Assembly (NCBI GenBank): GCA_038321965.1
Contig: JBBQFL010000001.1
Span: 248,001 to 312,000 of the forward strand
Reading direction: 5' to 3'
DNA length: 64,000 nucleotides
From: UKL13-2 sp038321965
GTDB lineage: Bacteria; Pseudomonadota; Gammaproteobacteria; Burkholderiales; Usitatibacteraceae
The notes beneath the pieces were generated by a model. That model did not search any database. It was given only the letters and a program-made list of their open reading frames with translations, and was not told where the DNA came from. Positions 53,640 through 62,738 of the stretch are shown piece by piece. Within the stretch, counting starts at the first letter, position 1; each line of letters opens with the position of its first letter. A program made the translations under genes and the position numbers.

Positions 53640-54590
53640 ATGCCAGTGACCCCGCATCTCATCAGAATCGCATCGCGCGAAAGCCGTCTTGCGATGGTGC
53701 AAAGTGAATGGACCAGTACAAAGCTGCAGGCGCTGTATCCGGGTGCCAAGGTCGAGATCATCGGTATGACCACCAAGGGCGACCAAATCCTGGATAAGCC
53801 GCTGGCACAAATTGGCGGGAAAGGGCTGTTCATCAAGGAGCTCGAAACCGCGCTCGAAGATGGACGTGCGGACATCGCTGTGCATTCGATGAAAGATGTA
53901 CCGATGACCCTGCCGCCGGGATTTTCGGTGGTTGTGGTTGGCGATCGCGAAGATCCGCGCGATGCCTTCGTGTCGAATCGCTTTGAGAGTATCGAGGCCC
54001 TGCCGCAGGGTGCAATCGTTGGCACATCCAGCCTGCGGCGCGAAAGTCAGCTGCGCCACGCCCGGCCTGACTTGAAGATTGAAGCCCTGCGCGGCAACGT
54101 CAACACGCGGCTCGCCAAACTCGATGGCGGACAATTTGACGCCATCATCCTCGCCACCGCGGGGCTGAAGCGTCTGGGTTTTGCCGCGCGCATTCGTTGC
54201 AGCTTGTCACTGGTGGACAACGTGCCAGCCATTGCGCAAGGCGCACTAGGCATCGAATACCGGTTGCAACGGGCCGATGTCGCAGCATGGCTCACGCCAT
54301 TCGCCAACACAAATACGACAGCGATCGTGAATGCGGAGCGTGCATTTGGCCGTGCACTGACGGCCAGTTGCGACGTGCCGCTGGGGGCGCATGCAACGAT
54401 TGCCGGTGACGTCCTTTCGCTCAATGGTTTTGTGGCCATGCCGGATGGCAGCCGCATGATCCGTCGTAAGATGTCGGCGCCGGTAACGGATGCAGAATCG
54501 CTGGGCACCGCGCTGGCTGAGGCGCTGATCGCAGAGGGCGCCGGGGATATTCTGGCATCGCTATCCCGGCATGGAACCAATGCAAGCTGA
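53640..54590 (+). CDS. hemC: Porphobilinogen deaminase
   Basis: A 316-residue hydroxymethylbilane synthase, which joins four porphobilinogens. The start at 53640 gives MPVTPHLIRIASRESRLAM; an open extension to 53580 is unlikely. Motifs: GMTTKGDQILDKPLAQIGGK, ADIAVHSMKDVP (catalytic Asp), GTSSLRRESQL and ALRGNVNTRLAKLD. Cys244 in LTASCDVPLG holds the dipyrromethane cofactor. It is first of the hemC-hemD-hemX-hemY operon and overlaps hemD by 20 bp. The promoter should lie in the 188-base divergent gap with the DUF3683 gene. Confidence 0.96.
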   Translation: MPVTPHLIRIASRESRLAMVQSEWTSTKLQALYPGAKVEIIGMTTKGDQILDKPLAQIGGKGLFIKELETALEDGRADIAVHSMKDVPMTLPPGFSVVVVGDREDPRDAFVSNRFESIEALPQGAIVGTSSLRRESQLRHARPDLKIEALRGNVNTRLAKLDGGQFDAIILATAGLKRLGFAARIRCSLSLVDNVPAIAQGALGIEYRLQRADVAAWLTPFANTNTTAIVNAERAFGRALTASCDVPLGAHATIAGDVLSLNGFVAMPDGSRMIRRKMSAPVTDAESLGTALAEALIAEGAGDILASLSRHGTNAS

Positions 54591-55410
54591 TGCGCGTCTT
54601 GTTTCGTCACTTCCATTGCACGAACTAATGCTGGTCGTCACGCGTCCGGCTGCGCAGGCTAAGCGAACGGCGATCACATTGCGTGAGGCGGGCGCAACGG
54701 CCATCGAATTTCCGGTGCTGGATATCGCGCCGATAGAGTCATCCCTGGCAGCGCAAGACCTGGCGACGGCAACCGCCTTTATTTTTGTCAGCGCCAACGC
54801 CGTCGAGTTTGGCGTGCCAGCAATTCGCCGTACCGGCGCATTTCCCGTAGCTGCAGAGGTATTTGCCATTGGTCGCGCCACGGCCGCCGCCCTCAACGAA
54901 ACGGGATTTAAGAATGTTGTTTCACCGCAACAAAGCATCGACAGCGAGGGCCTGCTAGCACTGCCGCAATTGCACACCGTGATGGGGCGACATATCATCC
55001 TCATCAAGGGGCAGAGTGAACTTGGTGGCCGCAGACTGCTTGAACAAACATTGACAGCGCGAGGTGCGCAAGTGACCACACTGGAATGCTACCGACGTGC
55101 ACCGCTTATGCCGGATTCGGCGGCTCGAGACACCTTACGGAAATCGCTGGCGGCCGGCCGTATCCACGCCTGCTTTGCCATGAGCGTCGAAACACTGGAA
55201 AGCCTGATGAACGTTTTTTCAACGATGAATATTTCACCGCAATCGAAAATCACTTTGCTGGTTCCACACGCCAGAGTGGCTGAGGCTGCCCGCGCCTGCG
55301 GTTTCGCCAGGATTAAGGACGTACCAATGGCAGATTCTGCATTGATTGCCAGACTCGTCGCGTTAAAGCCGGGCCTGCTTTCCCCGAGCACCTCGTCGTC
55401 AGCTCGCTAG
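54571..55410 (+). CDS. hemD: Uroporphyrinogen-III synthase
   Basis: A 279-residue HemD, which cyclises and inverts ring D of hydroxymethylbilane. Sequence is divergent, as is usual for HemD, but LMLVVTRPAAQAKRTAITLREAG, FIFVSANAVEFG, VFAIGRATAAALNETGF and IILIKGQSELGGRRLLEQTL match the two-domain family. It overlaps hemC by 20 bp; an alternative ATG at 54580 would still overlap. hemX begins three bases after its stop. Placement between hemC and hemX makes the assignment firm. Confidence 0.93.
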   Translation: MEPMQADARLVSSLPLHELMLVVTRPAAQAKRTAITLREAGATAIEFPVLDIAPIESSLAAQDLATATAFIFVSANAVEFGVPAIRRTGAFPVAAEVFAIGRATAAALNETGFKNVVSPQQSIDSEGLLALPQLHTVMGRHIILIKGQSELGGRRLLEQTLTARGAQVTTLECYRRAPLMPDSAARDTLRKSLAAGRIHACFAMSVETLESLMNVFSTMNISPQSKITLLVPHARVAEAARACGFARIKDVPMADSALIARLVALKPGLLSPSTSSSAR

Positions 55411-55413
55411 CTC

Positions 55414-56454
55414 ATGGACGAATTCAATACAAAACCCGCCGCTTTTCCCGCATTTCCAATGCTCGGTATTGTGGCACTGGCCGTCGCGGTCATGAGTCTG
55501 TTGCTCGTACTTTGGTCGTGGTGGGATGGTCGCGACAATTCGCAATCACTCACGCAAAATATTGGTCTGAAACTGGCCGAGCAAAACAAGACGCAATCGC
55601 AAACTGCGGTTCAGGTTGAACAAGTAGTGAAGGACCTGCGCGATTCGCAGAGTCGCGTTGCGCAACTCGAAGGCAAGCTCGCCGAGTTTCAGGGGCAACG
55701 CGTTGCGCTTGAAGAAATGTACCGCGATCTGGCGCGCGCGCCGGACGACTGGCTGCTGGCCGAAATCGAACAGACTCTCAATATCGCCAGCCGTGAATTG
55801 GTGCTCGCGGCCAATGTACGCGCAGCACTGATCGCGCTGCAATCTGCCGACCAGCGATTGGCGCGTGCCGACAAATTGCAGGTAGTGCAGTTGCGTCGTG
55901 CGATTACACAGGACATGGAGCGACTCAAGGCTTTGCCGCTGGTTGATGTTGTCGGTATCAGCCTAAAGCTTGACAACCTGATGGCGCTCGCGGCAACGCT
56001 TCCGCTGGCGATTCCTGATTCCATGGCTGCCAACGCATTGGTGTCGCGCGAAGCACGGCCCAGTGATCCGAATGAAAACTTCGCCGCGCGACTGGGTCGC
56101 GATCTGTGGTTTGAAATGAAACAGCTCATTCGCATCCGTGAGCTCGACGGCGGAGACCCAGTGCTGCTATCGCCCCAGCAAAGCTATTTCATTCGCGAAA
56201 ACCTGAAGCTGCGCGTACTTTCGGCGCGTACGGCGCTCATTGCTCGTGATGACGTCAACTACAAAGAGGACTTGAAGCTGGTGCGCGACATGCTCACCCG
56301 CTACTTTGACCAGAAGGCAAAGGTCAATGCCAACGCGCTGACGATGCTGAAACAGTTGGCGGAGAATTCCGTATCGATCGCGCCGCCGGATATCACGGGT
56401 AGCCTGAGTGCGGTGCGCGCCGCCCGTGCCGCCCGTGAACGGCCGCAACGCTGA
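55414..56454 (+). CDS. hemX: HemX-like membrane protein of the heme operon
   Basis: A 346-residue single-pass inner-membrane protein of the HemX family (often misnamed uroporphyrin-III C-methyltransferase). One TM helix lies at about 15-38 (FPMLGIVALAVAVMSLLLVLW), followed by a coiled coil (about 50-105: QVEQVVKDLRDSQSRVAQLE) and a helical periplasmic domain with VEQTLNIASRELVLAANV-type sequence (here IEQTLNIASRELVLAANV) and AARLGRDLWFEMKQLIRIR. No methyltransferase motif is seen. Probably an assembly or regulatory factor for heme synthesis. Its stop overlaps the hemY start (TGATG). Confidence 0.9.
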   Translation: MDEFNTKPAAFPAFPMLGIVALAVAVMSLLLVLWSWWDGRDNSQSLTQNIGLKLAEQNKTQSQTAVQVEQVVKDLRDSQSRVAQLEGKLAEFQGQRVALEEMYRDLARAPDDWLLAEIEQTLNIASRELVLAANVRAALIALQSADQRLARADKLQVVQLRRAITQDMERLKALPLVDVVGISLKLDNLMALAATLPLAIPDSMAANALVSREARPSDPNENFAARLGRDLWFEMKQLIRIRELDGGDPVLLSPQQSYFIRENLKLRVLSARTALIARDDVNYKEDLKLVRDMLTRYFDQKAKVNANALTMLKQLAENSVSIAPPDITGSLSAVRAARAARERPQR

Positions 56455-57647
56455 TGATCAGCCGTCCAATCCGTACGGCATTGTGGGTGTTGGTGTTAGC
56501 GGTTGCGGCGGTGGCGCTCGCGCTTGCCGGACGATATGGCAATGGCTACGTGGTGTTTGTGGTCCCTCCATGGCGTGCCGAAATGTCGGTCATGCTGTAT
56601 GTGATTCTGCAGATGCTGTTGTTTGCGGTGGCATATCTGCTGATTGCGCTTGCGATCAAAACATATCGATTGCCGAGACAGCTGCGGAAAAATAAAGCCG
56701 AGCACGAACGATCGAAGTCGCGCGACGTGTTGATGGATAGCCTGCAACTGCTGTTTTCCGGGCAATTTCGCCGCGCCGAGACGCAGGCGCGAAATGCGAT
56801 GCAACACGATGAAACGCGTGACATGGGTGCGGCAATCGCGGCGTGGGCAGCCTACGAGGGCGGAAACTCCGGGGCGGCCGTGCCGTATCTGGATCACATT
56901 CGCGGCGAAGAGTCCTCGCGAATGCGTGACGCTTCAAAAGCATACATGTTGCTAGCTGACGGTAAAGCAGCGGATGCGCTCGCGCTGCTAAAAGATCTCG
57001 CCGCCAGCGATCCCAGGAATCCAGGTGTGTTGAAAATGAAGGTTGAAGCTGAAATGGCGGGGAAAGCCTGGGAGGATGTGCTCATTACGCTGGCGCCGTT
57101 GACGCGGTCAGGCATGTTGCCGCCAGGCGCGGCACAACAAATTCGGCTCAATGCTGAAATTAACCTGATCAAATCCAAGCCGGCCAATCCGCAAGCGATA
57201 ACCGATGCGTGGAAAGCGTTCGCCGCCGAGTCGCGTTTTGACACCGACATGGTTGCGACAGTAGCGAGGCGACTACTTGCACTTGGCTGTGGCGACGAGG
57301 CCAAGTTGGTCATTGAGGAGGCGATCGATGAGCGCGGTGCCGATGGCTGGGATAGCCAGCTTGCCGCGATCTATGCCGATTGCAAAACAGAATCCACCAT
57401 GGCGCAAATCGAACGTGCCGAACGGTGGCTGCGCCAGCATGCACGTGACGCGGAGTTGCTCGCAACACTGGGCAAGCTCTGCATGCGGCAGGCACTTTGG
57501 GGCAAGGCGCAAAGTTATCTTGAAGCCAGTGTCGCTCTACGGCCCACGCTCGATGCTCACATGACGCTCGCGCATCTGATGGAGAAATTGGGACGCAATG
57601 ACGAGGCAATTCGTCATATGCGGCGTAGTGCAGAACTGGCGCACTAG
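56454..57647 (+). CDS. hemY: HemY-type TPR membrane protein
   Basis: A 397-residue proteobacterial HemY (unrelated to the protoporphyrinogen oxidase once given that name). Two N-terminal TM helices (about 7-27 and 45-67) precede a cytosolic or periplasmic TPR-like helical domain (about 85-390), with LQLLFSGQFRRAETQARNAM, AYEGGNSGAAVPYLDHI and the final repeat LRQHARDAELLATLGKLCMR. It is thought to work with HemX in coproporphyrinogen or heme handling, mechanism unclear. Last gene of the operon; no clear terminator before the convergent argC. Confidence 0.92.
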   Translation: MISRPIRTALWVLVLAVAAVALALAGRYGNGYVVFVVPPWRAEMSVMLYVILQMLLFAVAYLLIALAIKTYRLPRQLRKNKAEHERSKSRDVLMDSLQLLFSGQFRRAETQARNAMQHDETRDMGAAIAAWAAYEGGNSGAAVPYLDHIRGEESSRMRDASKAYMLLADGKAADALALLKDLAASDPRNPGVLKMKVEAEMAGKAWEDVLITLAPLTRSGMLPPGAAQQIRLNAEINLIKSKPANPQAITDAWKAFAAESRFDTDMVATVARRLLALGCGDEAKLVIEEAIDERGADGWDSQLAAIYADCKTESTMAQIERAERWLRQHARDAELLATLGKLCMRQALWGKAQSYLEASVALRPTLDAHMTLAHLMEKLGRNDEAIRHMRRSAELAH

Positions 57648-57743
57648 CAGGGCAAGATCAAGCGCCGGCGCAGTTCTCGGAGGATTTGTGGCTGAAAAAG
57701 CGCGCTAATAGTCGTTTTACGCGACGCGATGCAGGTGATATCG

Positions 57744-58664
57744 TTACTGTAAACCCAGCATCAATCCCACATTTTGCAACGCCGCACGCCCTGCACCTTT
57801 GCCGAGATTGTCGAGTCTGGCAATCAACACGGCCTGCTGGTTCTTCGCGTTTTCGAACACCAACAGTTCCATCTGGTTGGTGCCGTTCAGCGCCTCGGGG
57901 TTCAGCTCTGCAGGCGGCTCGCCACCGAATATCGCCACGTTCACATACTGCTTGCCCGCGTAATGCGCATTCAGGCAGTCGTAAATTTGTTGGCCAGTGA
58001 GAGGTTTCGGCAGAGACCACAAATTCAGCGGGACGTGTACCAGCATTCCCTGCCGGTAAGCGCCGACTGCTGGCGTGAACAGCGGCGGATGCGACAGTCC
58101 GGTGTACTTCTGCATTTCGGGCAGGTGTTTATGCTGAAGCTTCAAGCCATAGGTGAAGATGGTCGATAGATTCTCGCCGCTTTCAAAATCCTCCACCATT
58201 TGACGACCGCCGCCGCTGTAGCCGGACACGCCCCAGACGGTTATCGGAATTTCGGCGGGAAGCAAACCCGCATCGATCAATGGCCGAACCAAGGCGATGA
58301 AGCAAGTGGACCAACAGCCCGGATTCGATACCCGGCGGCTCTGGATAATGCGCTGCTCCTGGCCAGCCGTCATTTCGGGAAAGCCGAATGTCCAATCTGG
58401 CAGCACGCGATGCGCGGTGCTCGCATCCACCACACGTACGTCAGGATTCTCGATCATCGTGACCGACTCGCGAGCGGCATCGTCAGGCAAACACAAGATC
58501 GCCAGGTCAACGCTGTTGAGCAGACGCTTGCGTTCAGCGCTGTCTTTGCGTTTGTCTGGCGCGATGCTGACGACCTCTATATCGGCACGCTCGCGCAGCA
58601 AGTCCCGGATCAACAGACCGGTGGTGCCGTGCTCGCCATCGATAAAGATTGTTGGTTTGGACAC
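57744..58664 (-). CDS. argC: N-acetyl-gamma-glutamyl-phosphate reductase (type 2)
   Basis: A 306-residue ArgC, the NADPH-dependent third step of arginine synthesis. The N-terminal Rossmann motif IFIDGEHGTTGLLIRDLL is diagnostic for the shorter type 2 enzymes. The active-site Cys is Cys117 in SNPGCWST, preceded by ASTAHRVLPDWTFGFPE, and GVSGYSGGGRQM and HKHLPEMQKYTGL follow. NLGKGAGRAALQNVGLMLG closes the protein. It converges with hemY and is probably transcribed alone, or behind the peroxiredoxin gene 36 bp upstream. Confidence 0.95.
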   Translation of the reverse strand: MSKPTIFIDGEHGTTGLLIRDLLRERADIEVVSIAPDKRKDSAERKRLLNSVDLAILCLPDDAARESVTMIENPDVRVVDASTAHRVLPDWTFGFPEMTAGQEQRIIQSRRVSNPGCWSTCFIALVRPLIDAGLLPAEIPITVWGVSGYSGGGRQMVEDFESGENLSTIFTYGLKLQHKHLPEMQKYTGLSHPPLFTPAVGAYRQGMLVHVPLNLWSLPKPLTGQQIYDCLNAHYAGKQYVNVAIFGGEPPAELNPEALNGTNQMELLVFENAKNQQAVLIARLDNLGKGAGRAALQNVGLMLGLQ

Positions 58665-58700
58665 TGGTCTATCCGTCTAAAGTAAGACTTGTCTGCCGAT

Positions 58701-59201
58701 TCAAACCTGCGTCAGCATGGTTTCGCCGTTGGAAACTTCGAATTTGCCGGGGCCCTCAAGGTTCAGGGTTTTTACAACGCCGTCTACAACCAGCATCGAA
58801 AACCGCTGCATACGTACACCCATGCCTTTTGCGGTCAAATCGAACTCGAGCCCGAGCGCTTTTGTCCAGGCCGCTGAACCGTCAGCCAGCATCCGTACCT
58901 TGCCTTCAGCGTGCTGGTCTTTGGCCCATGCGCCCATGACAAAAGCGTCGTTTACGGACACGCACCAGATTTCGTCCACGCCCTTAGCCTTCAGCGCGTC
59001 GTAATTGGTGATGTAGCTAGGTACATGTTTGGCGGAGCAGGTCGGCGTAAATGCGCCTGGCAATCCGAATACTGCAATCTTCTTACCCTTCACCATGTCG
59101 CTCACGTTGAACGTGTTCGGACCAATCGTGCAACCTGCCGTTTCGACCGCGATAAATTCGCTTAAGCTACCGTTTGGCAGTGTGTCTCCGACTTTGATCA
59201 T
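58701..59201 (-). CDS. Peroxiredoxin, Prx5 type
   Basis: A 166-residue thiol peroxidase. The peroxidatic Cys is Cys55 in LPGAFTPTCSAKHVPSY, the Prx5 signature, and later Prx5 stretches are present (EIWCVSVNDAFVMGAW, DGSAAWTKALGLEFDL, GMGVRMQRFSMLV). It reduces hydrogen peroxide and organic peroxides with glutaredoxin/glutathione or thioredoxin as donor, which fits the glutathione operon elsewhere in the window. Cytosolic. It is the middle gene of a leftward series with the ferredoxin-type reductase and argC. Confidence 0.93.
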   Translation of the reverse strand: MIKVGDTLPNGSLSEFIAVETAGCTIGPNTFNVSDMVKGKKIAVFGLPGAFTPTCSAKHVPSYITNYDALKAKGVDEIWCVSVNDAFVMGAWAKDQHAEGKVRMLADGSAAWTKALGLEFDLTAKGMGVRMQRFSMLVVDGVVKTLNLEGPGKFEVSNGETMLTQV

Positions 59202-59237
59202 GCTATTTCTCCTTGGAATGTACGCTGTGGGTTTGGC

Positions 59238-60272
59238 TCAAGTACTGCTGTTTTCAGGTATTGCGTAAGTGAAAGAGTCTGCGAAAAACTCTTCCTCCGG
59301 TAGTTCGTGTGCGGCAAACGCCTTTTGTCCAAGCTCTATCATGATGGGCGCGCCGCAGGCGTAAACCTGATAACCGCTGAGCGAAGGAAAATCATCGACG
59401 ATGGCCTGATGGACGACGCCAGTTCGCCCCTGCCAATTATCCTCGGGTTTGGGTTCAGATAAAACCGGGATAAACGTAAAGTTTGGATGTTCGCGTTGCC
59501 ATTGAACAGGCAATTGTGGCAGGTACATGTCCTGCAGAGATCGGCAGCCCCAGTAAAGCACCATTTCGCGGTCAATATGCGTATAGAGCGCATGCTCAAT
59601 GACCGCCTTGATCGGCGCAAAACCGGTTCCGCCTGCCATAAAAATGATCGGCTTGTCCGTGTCTTCACGCAAGAAGAACGTGCCAAGCGGCCCTTCAAAA
59701 CGCAGTATCGCGCGGTCGCGCATTTCGTTAAACACGAAATTGGTGAATTCCCCGCCGGGGATCAGGCGGATATGCAGTTCCACGAACTGGTCGCTGTGGG
59801 GAGCATTAGCCATGGAGAAGCTGCGTCGCTTGCCATCTTTGAGGAGAATGTCGAGATACTGCCCCGCCTTGAACTGCAGGCGCTCTTGCGCGGGCAGTTT
59901 CAGCGAGAGGATGGCCACATCGGGCGCAACGATTTCTTTCTTTTCGACACGGCAGGGCAGGGTGCGGATTTGAATGTCGCCCGCACCGCCAATTTCCTTG
60001 ACGCTGAGTGTCATATCAGAGCAGGGCTTGCCGACGCAAAATAGCGCTTTGCCCTGTGATTTTTCTTCGTCGGTCAGCGTGCGCGCTTGATAGTTGCCGT
60101 AGTCAAAATCGCCGGAGACAATGGTGCCCTTGCAGGATCCGCAAGCGCCATTTCTACAACCATAGGGGAGTCCAATTCCTTGACGCAACGCCGCGTCCAG
60201 TATGGTCTCATCGCCTGCAACGCGAAAGGTGTTTCCGGACGGGTTTAAAGTGATCTGGTATTCAGTGGCCAT
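59238..60272 (-). CDS. 2Fe-2S/FAD reductase (CDP-6-deoxy-delta-3,4-glucoseen reductase-like)
   Basis: A 344-residue electron-transfer flavoprotein. The N-terminal plant-type ferredoxin domain has Cys39, Cys44, Cys47 (GCRNGACGSCKG) and Cys79 (FCVGKPC). The FAD domain follows (about 100-195: RSFSMANAP, the RxYS-type flavin motif), then the NAD(P)H domain (about 200-340: FMAGGTGFAPIKA, YWGCRSLQDMY, YACGAPIM). This architecture is named for AscD, but most chromosomal betaproteobacterial members have unknown partners, often an oxygenase. It is divergent from the SDR gene by 34 bp. Confidence 0.88.
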   Translation of the reverse strand: MATEYQITLNPSGNTFRVAGDETILDAALRQGIGLPYGCRNGACGSCKGTIVSGDFDYGNYQARTLTDEEKSQGKALFCVGKPCSDMTLSVKEIGGAGDIQIRTLPCRVEKKEIVAPDVAILSLKLPAQERLQFKAGQYLDILLKDGKRRSFSMANAPHSDQFVELHIRLIPGGEFTNFVFNEMRDRAILRFEGPLGTFFLREDTDKPIIFMAGGTGFAPIKAVIEHALYTHIDREMVLYWGCRSLQDMYLPQLPVQWQREHPNFTFIPVLSEPKPEDNWQGRTGVVHQAIVDDFPSLSGYQVYACGAPIMIELGQKAFAAHELPEEEFFADSFTYAIPENSST

Positions 60273-60306
60273 TTCGGATTTCTGTTCTTTATACTGATGC
60301 GCTCAA

Positions 60307-61260
60307 ATGAAAAAAGCGCAGAAAATTCTAATTGTTGGATTCGGTGATATCGGTAGACGTGTTGCTGGAATCCTTGGCGTCTCCCAGCGGTATCAAGTTA
60401 CGGCGCTCGTTCGAAAAAACAATGTTGCACTGCGTGATCCGACGGCGGCCAAATCACCTCGGCTGACAATGGTACGTGGCGACCTGCGAAATATGCGTGC
60501 ACTGGAAAAATTGCCTCGAACGGCAGACACCCTCCTGCATTTTGCACCGCCACCCGGCACCGGCATCCGTGACAGGCACACAAGAAACCTTCTCGCCGTC
60601 CTTGAAAAGCGAAGAATCCTGCTACCGCAGACACGGCGAGCGACGATGCTACCACGGCGCATTGTCTATATCAGCACTACTGGCGTGTACGGAAATTGTC
60701 ACGGTGAAGTCATCGATGAGACGCGACCGGTCAGACCGGAGTCTGCGCGCGCCAGACGACGCGTGAGTGCTGAGCGACAATTGTTTAAATGGGGGCGATC
60801 ACACGGCGTGGCGATCACCGTGCTGCGTGCGCCCGGAATTTATGCCGCGGGCCGTTTACCGTTGGAGCGCCTGAAGCGACGAACGCCAGTCCTTACTAAG
60901 GAGGATGACGTCTTCACCAACCACATCCACGCCGATGATCTTGCGCGCGCTGCTTTTCAGGCGATGACTCAACAGCGCCCAAAACCGTTTCGAATTTTCA
61001 ATGTGGTCGACGACAGTCAATTGCGAATGGGAGATTATTTTGACCTCGTGGCAGACACATTCGACTTGAGTCGCCCGCCGCGCGTGGGGCGAACTGAGGC
61101 AGAGGGCGTAATTTCTCCAATGCTGCTTAGTTTCATGAGCGAATCAAGGCGTATCGGCAACGCGCGCTTAAAGCGCGAACTCAAATTCCAGTTGAGGTAC
61201 CCGACGCTTGAATCCGCGCTGTCCAATCTTCGGTCAGCGAACATGCTTGCTATTGACTAG
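60307..61260 (+). CDS. NAD-dependent epimerase/dehydratase-like SDR (YeeZ-like)
   Basis: A 317-residue extended short-chain dehydrogenase fold protein. The nucleotide-binding loop is ILIVGFGDIGRRVAGIL. IVYISTTGVYGNCHGEVIDE gives the SSTGVYG-type active-site segment with Tyr of VYG, as in YeeZ-like proteins. LRAPGIYAAGR and FTNHIHADDLARA follow. The classical YxxxK is not plain, so catalytic activity is uncertain. The stop is a CTAG palindrome shared with the convergent fxsA stop (61257-61260). Confidence 0.82.
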   Translation: MKKAQKILIVGFGDIGRRVAGILGVSQRYQVTALVRKNNVALRDPTAAKSPRLTMVRGDLRNMRALEKLPRTADTLLHFAPPPGTGIRDRHTRNLLAVLEKRRILLPQTRRATMLPRRIVYISTTGVYGNCHGEVIDETRPVRPESARARRRVSAERQLFKWGRSHGVAITVLRAPGIYAAGRLPLERLKRRTPVLTKEDDVFTNHIHADDLARAAFQAMTQQRPKPFRIFNVVDDSQLRMGDYFDLVADTFDLSRPPRVGRTEAEGVISPMLLSFMSESRRIGNARLKRELKFQLRYPTLESALSNLRSANMLAID

Positions 61261-61685
61261 CGCTCGCGGCGAAATTCGCCCTCAATCACGCCACCCATTC
61301 CGTGTTCAGCGTGCTTCTGGTTAGGCGTCGTGATCCGGTCGGTACGCAAATTGGCATATTGATACGCTGGTTCGCGGATGGGCAGCAATAGAAGAACAAG
61401 CGCCATTACGTCCGAAATGACGCCCGGAAAAATCAGAAGTAGGCCTGCCAGGACAGTTCGGAAACTGTCGATGATTGCTGCGAGAGAGAATTGACCGCGC
61501 GACAATTCACCTGCAAGTCGCGTCACCAAAGAAAACCGGGCTTGTTTAATCAGCACAATGCCGGCGATAGCGGCGAATATCAACCACGCCAAAACCCATC
61601 CTCCGTGACCGCGACCAATCGTGTATAAAACGGAACCTTCGAGCAATGGGAATCCCATTACAATGCCGAGGACTAATATTCGCAT
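61257..61685 (-). CDS. fxsA: FxsA family membrane protein
   Basis: A 142-residue inner-membrane protein of the FxsA family (in E. coli it reduces exclusion of phage T7 by the F factor). The start at 61685 follows GGAGGTGAA and gives MRILVLGIVMGFPLLEG, the conserved N-terminus; a start six codons upstream is less likely. Hydrophobic segments are about 2-22, 27-46 and 74-100 (AGLLLIFPGVISDVMALVLLL, the most conserved part). The tail is polar. Its placement upstream of cutA, divergently, is typical for betaproteobacteria. It shares its stop codon bases with the SDR gene. Confidence 0.87.
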   Translation of the reverse strand: MRILVLGIVMGFPLLEGSVLYTIGRGHGGWVLAWLIFAAIAGIVLIKQARFSLVTRLAGELSRGQFSLAAIIDSFRTVLAGLLLIFPGVISDVMALVLLLLPIREPAYQYANLRTDRITTPNQKHAEHGMGGVIEGEFRRER

Positions 61686-61739
61686 TTCACCTCCATTACT
61701 CATACAGGCGCCGTTTGTGCGAACTTTTGCTGTCCGCCG

Positions 61740-62069
61740 TTGACTACTGAAATTGGGGCACTTGTTGCAATTGCTACACTACCCGACGAAAAACTCGGTG
61801 TAAAGATCGGTGAGTCTTTGTTACAACAACGATTGGCTGCATGTGTGCATATGTTGCCGCGAGGAAGCACTGCCTCACGGTGGCAAGGAGCAATTGTAAG
61901 AGCGGACGAAATTACCGTGCTGATCAAAACAACAACGGCACGATGCAACGAGCGCTGAACCGCCATTGAGCAACTTCTTACTTACGACGTGCCGGGAATA
62001 ATTGCACTGCCCGCGTGTGTCAAGTTTGCAGCGTATTTTGACTGGATACCAAATGAAACAAAGCAATAA
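61740..62069 (+). pseudogene. cutA: cutA interrupted by an in-frame TGA
   Basis: The frame encodes a CutA1 divalent-cation-tolerance protein: TLPDEKLGVKIGESLLQQRL, AACVHMLP, RWQGAIVRADEITVLIKT, then TGA at 61956-61958, then, in the same frame, IEQLLTYDVPGIIALPACV, YFDWIPNETKQ and TAA at 62067. Total length with the stop read through is 109 codons, the normal CutA length, so there is only one defect. The start is a weak TTG at 61740 without a Shine-Dalgarno. Either a recent pseudogene, readthrough or a sequence error. It overlaps the DsbD-alpha gene by 17 bp. Confidence 0.8.
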
Positions 62070-62694
62070 AGTACAGCCTACTTCTTTTGATTGTCGTTGC
62101 CGCGCGTCAATCCTTTTCGCTTTGCTCGTCTTCCAGACGTGTATAGCCACAGCAACCGGCCTGACCTCAGCGTCCGTTACAAGTGTTGGCGCCGAACAGG
62201 AGCTGCTTGAGCCTGAGCGCGCATTTCTCCTTTCCGTACGCTTTAAAGACGCGAAGACCGCCGAATTTTTGTACAGAATTGCCGATGGATACTATATGTA
62301 CCGCTCGCGATTTAAAGTTGTCGCCGAACCAAAAGCATCTGCCACATTTGGGAAAGCGGTCTTCACGAAAGGTGAAATGAAGCAGGACGCGACCTTTGGG
62401 CGCGTGGAAATTTTTCGCAATAGCATGCGCATACTTATGCCGATCTCAAGTATCGGCAAGGACATAGGCGCGGGTGGCGGGAGTCTTCTACTGCTTAAAG
62501 TCTCCTCCCAAGGTTGTGCGGATGCAGGGGTGTGTTATCCGCCGCTACACCAAACCCTGACACTAAAGACCGGGTCGGGCGACGTCATATATCCTGATTC
62601 TGCTTCTGGGATTGCGCGAGACATTTACCCGAATCAATCTGGATCGGACGCGGTTAAACCGTCTCTAAGTGAATTACTGAGAAAAACTAAATGA
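62053..62694 (+). CDS. Stand-alone DsbD alpha (N-terminal) domain
   Basis: A 213-residue exported protein equal to the periplasmic N-terminal domain of DsbD only. The signal region is about 18-36 (ASILFALLVFQTCIATATG). The fold is recognisable from FLYRIADGYYMYRSRFKV and from the redox pair Cys155/Cys161 in SQGCADAGVCYPP, which in full DsbD passes electrons from the membrane domain to DsbC/CcmG-type clients. The eight-TM beta domain and C-terminal thioredoxin domain of a normal 570-600-residue DsbD are absent; the gene ends at LSELLRKTK and tlpA follows. Some other reductant (CcdA-like) would be needed. Confidence 0.85.
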   Translation: MKQSNKVQPTSFDCRCRASILFALLVFQTCIATATGLTSASVTSVGAEQELLEPERAFLLSVRFKDAKTAEFLYRIADGYYMYRSRFKVVAEPKASATFGKAVFTKGEMKQDATFGRVEIFRNSMRILMPISSIGKDIGAGGGSLLLLKVSSQGCADAGVCYPPLHQTLTLKTGSGDVIYPDSASGIARDIYPNQSGSDAVKPSLSELLRKTK

Positions 62695-62738
62695 CTTGTG
62701 CGCCCCAACGAACCCGAATTTCAAGCGTCTCATAGAGG

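Noticed and set aside
61956..61958. Selenocysteine or reassigned TGA in cutA
   Set aside because: The site is not a conserved Cys position in CutA, no SECIS-like hairpin is evident, and other genes here use TGA as a normal stop.
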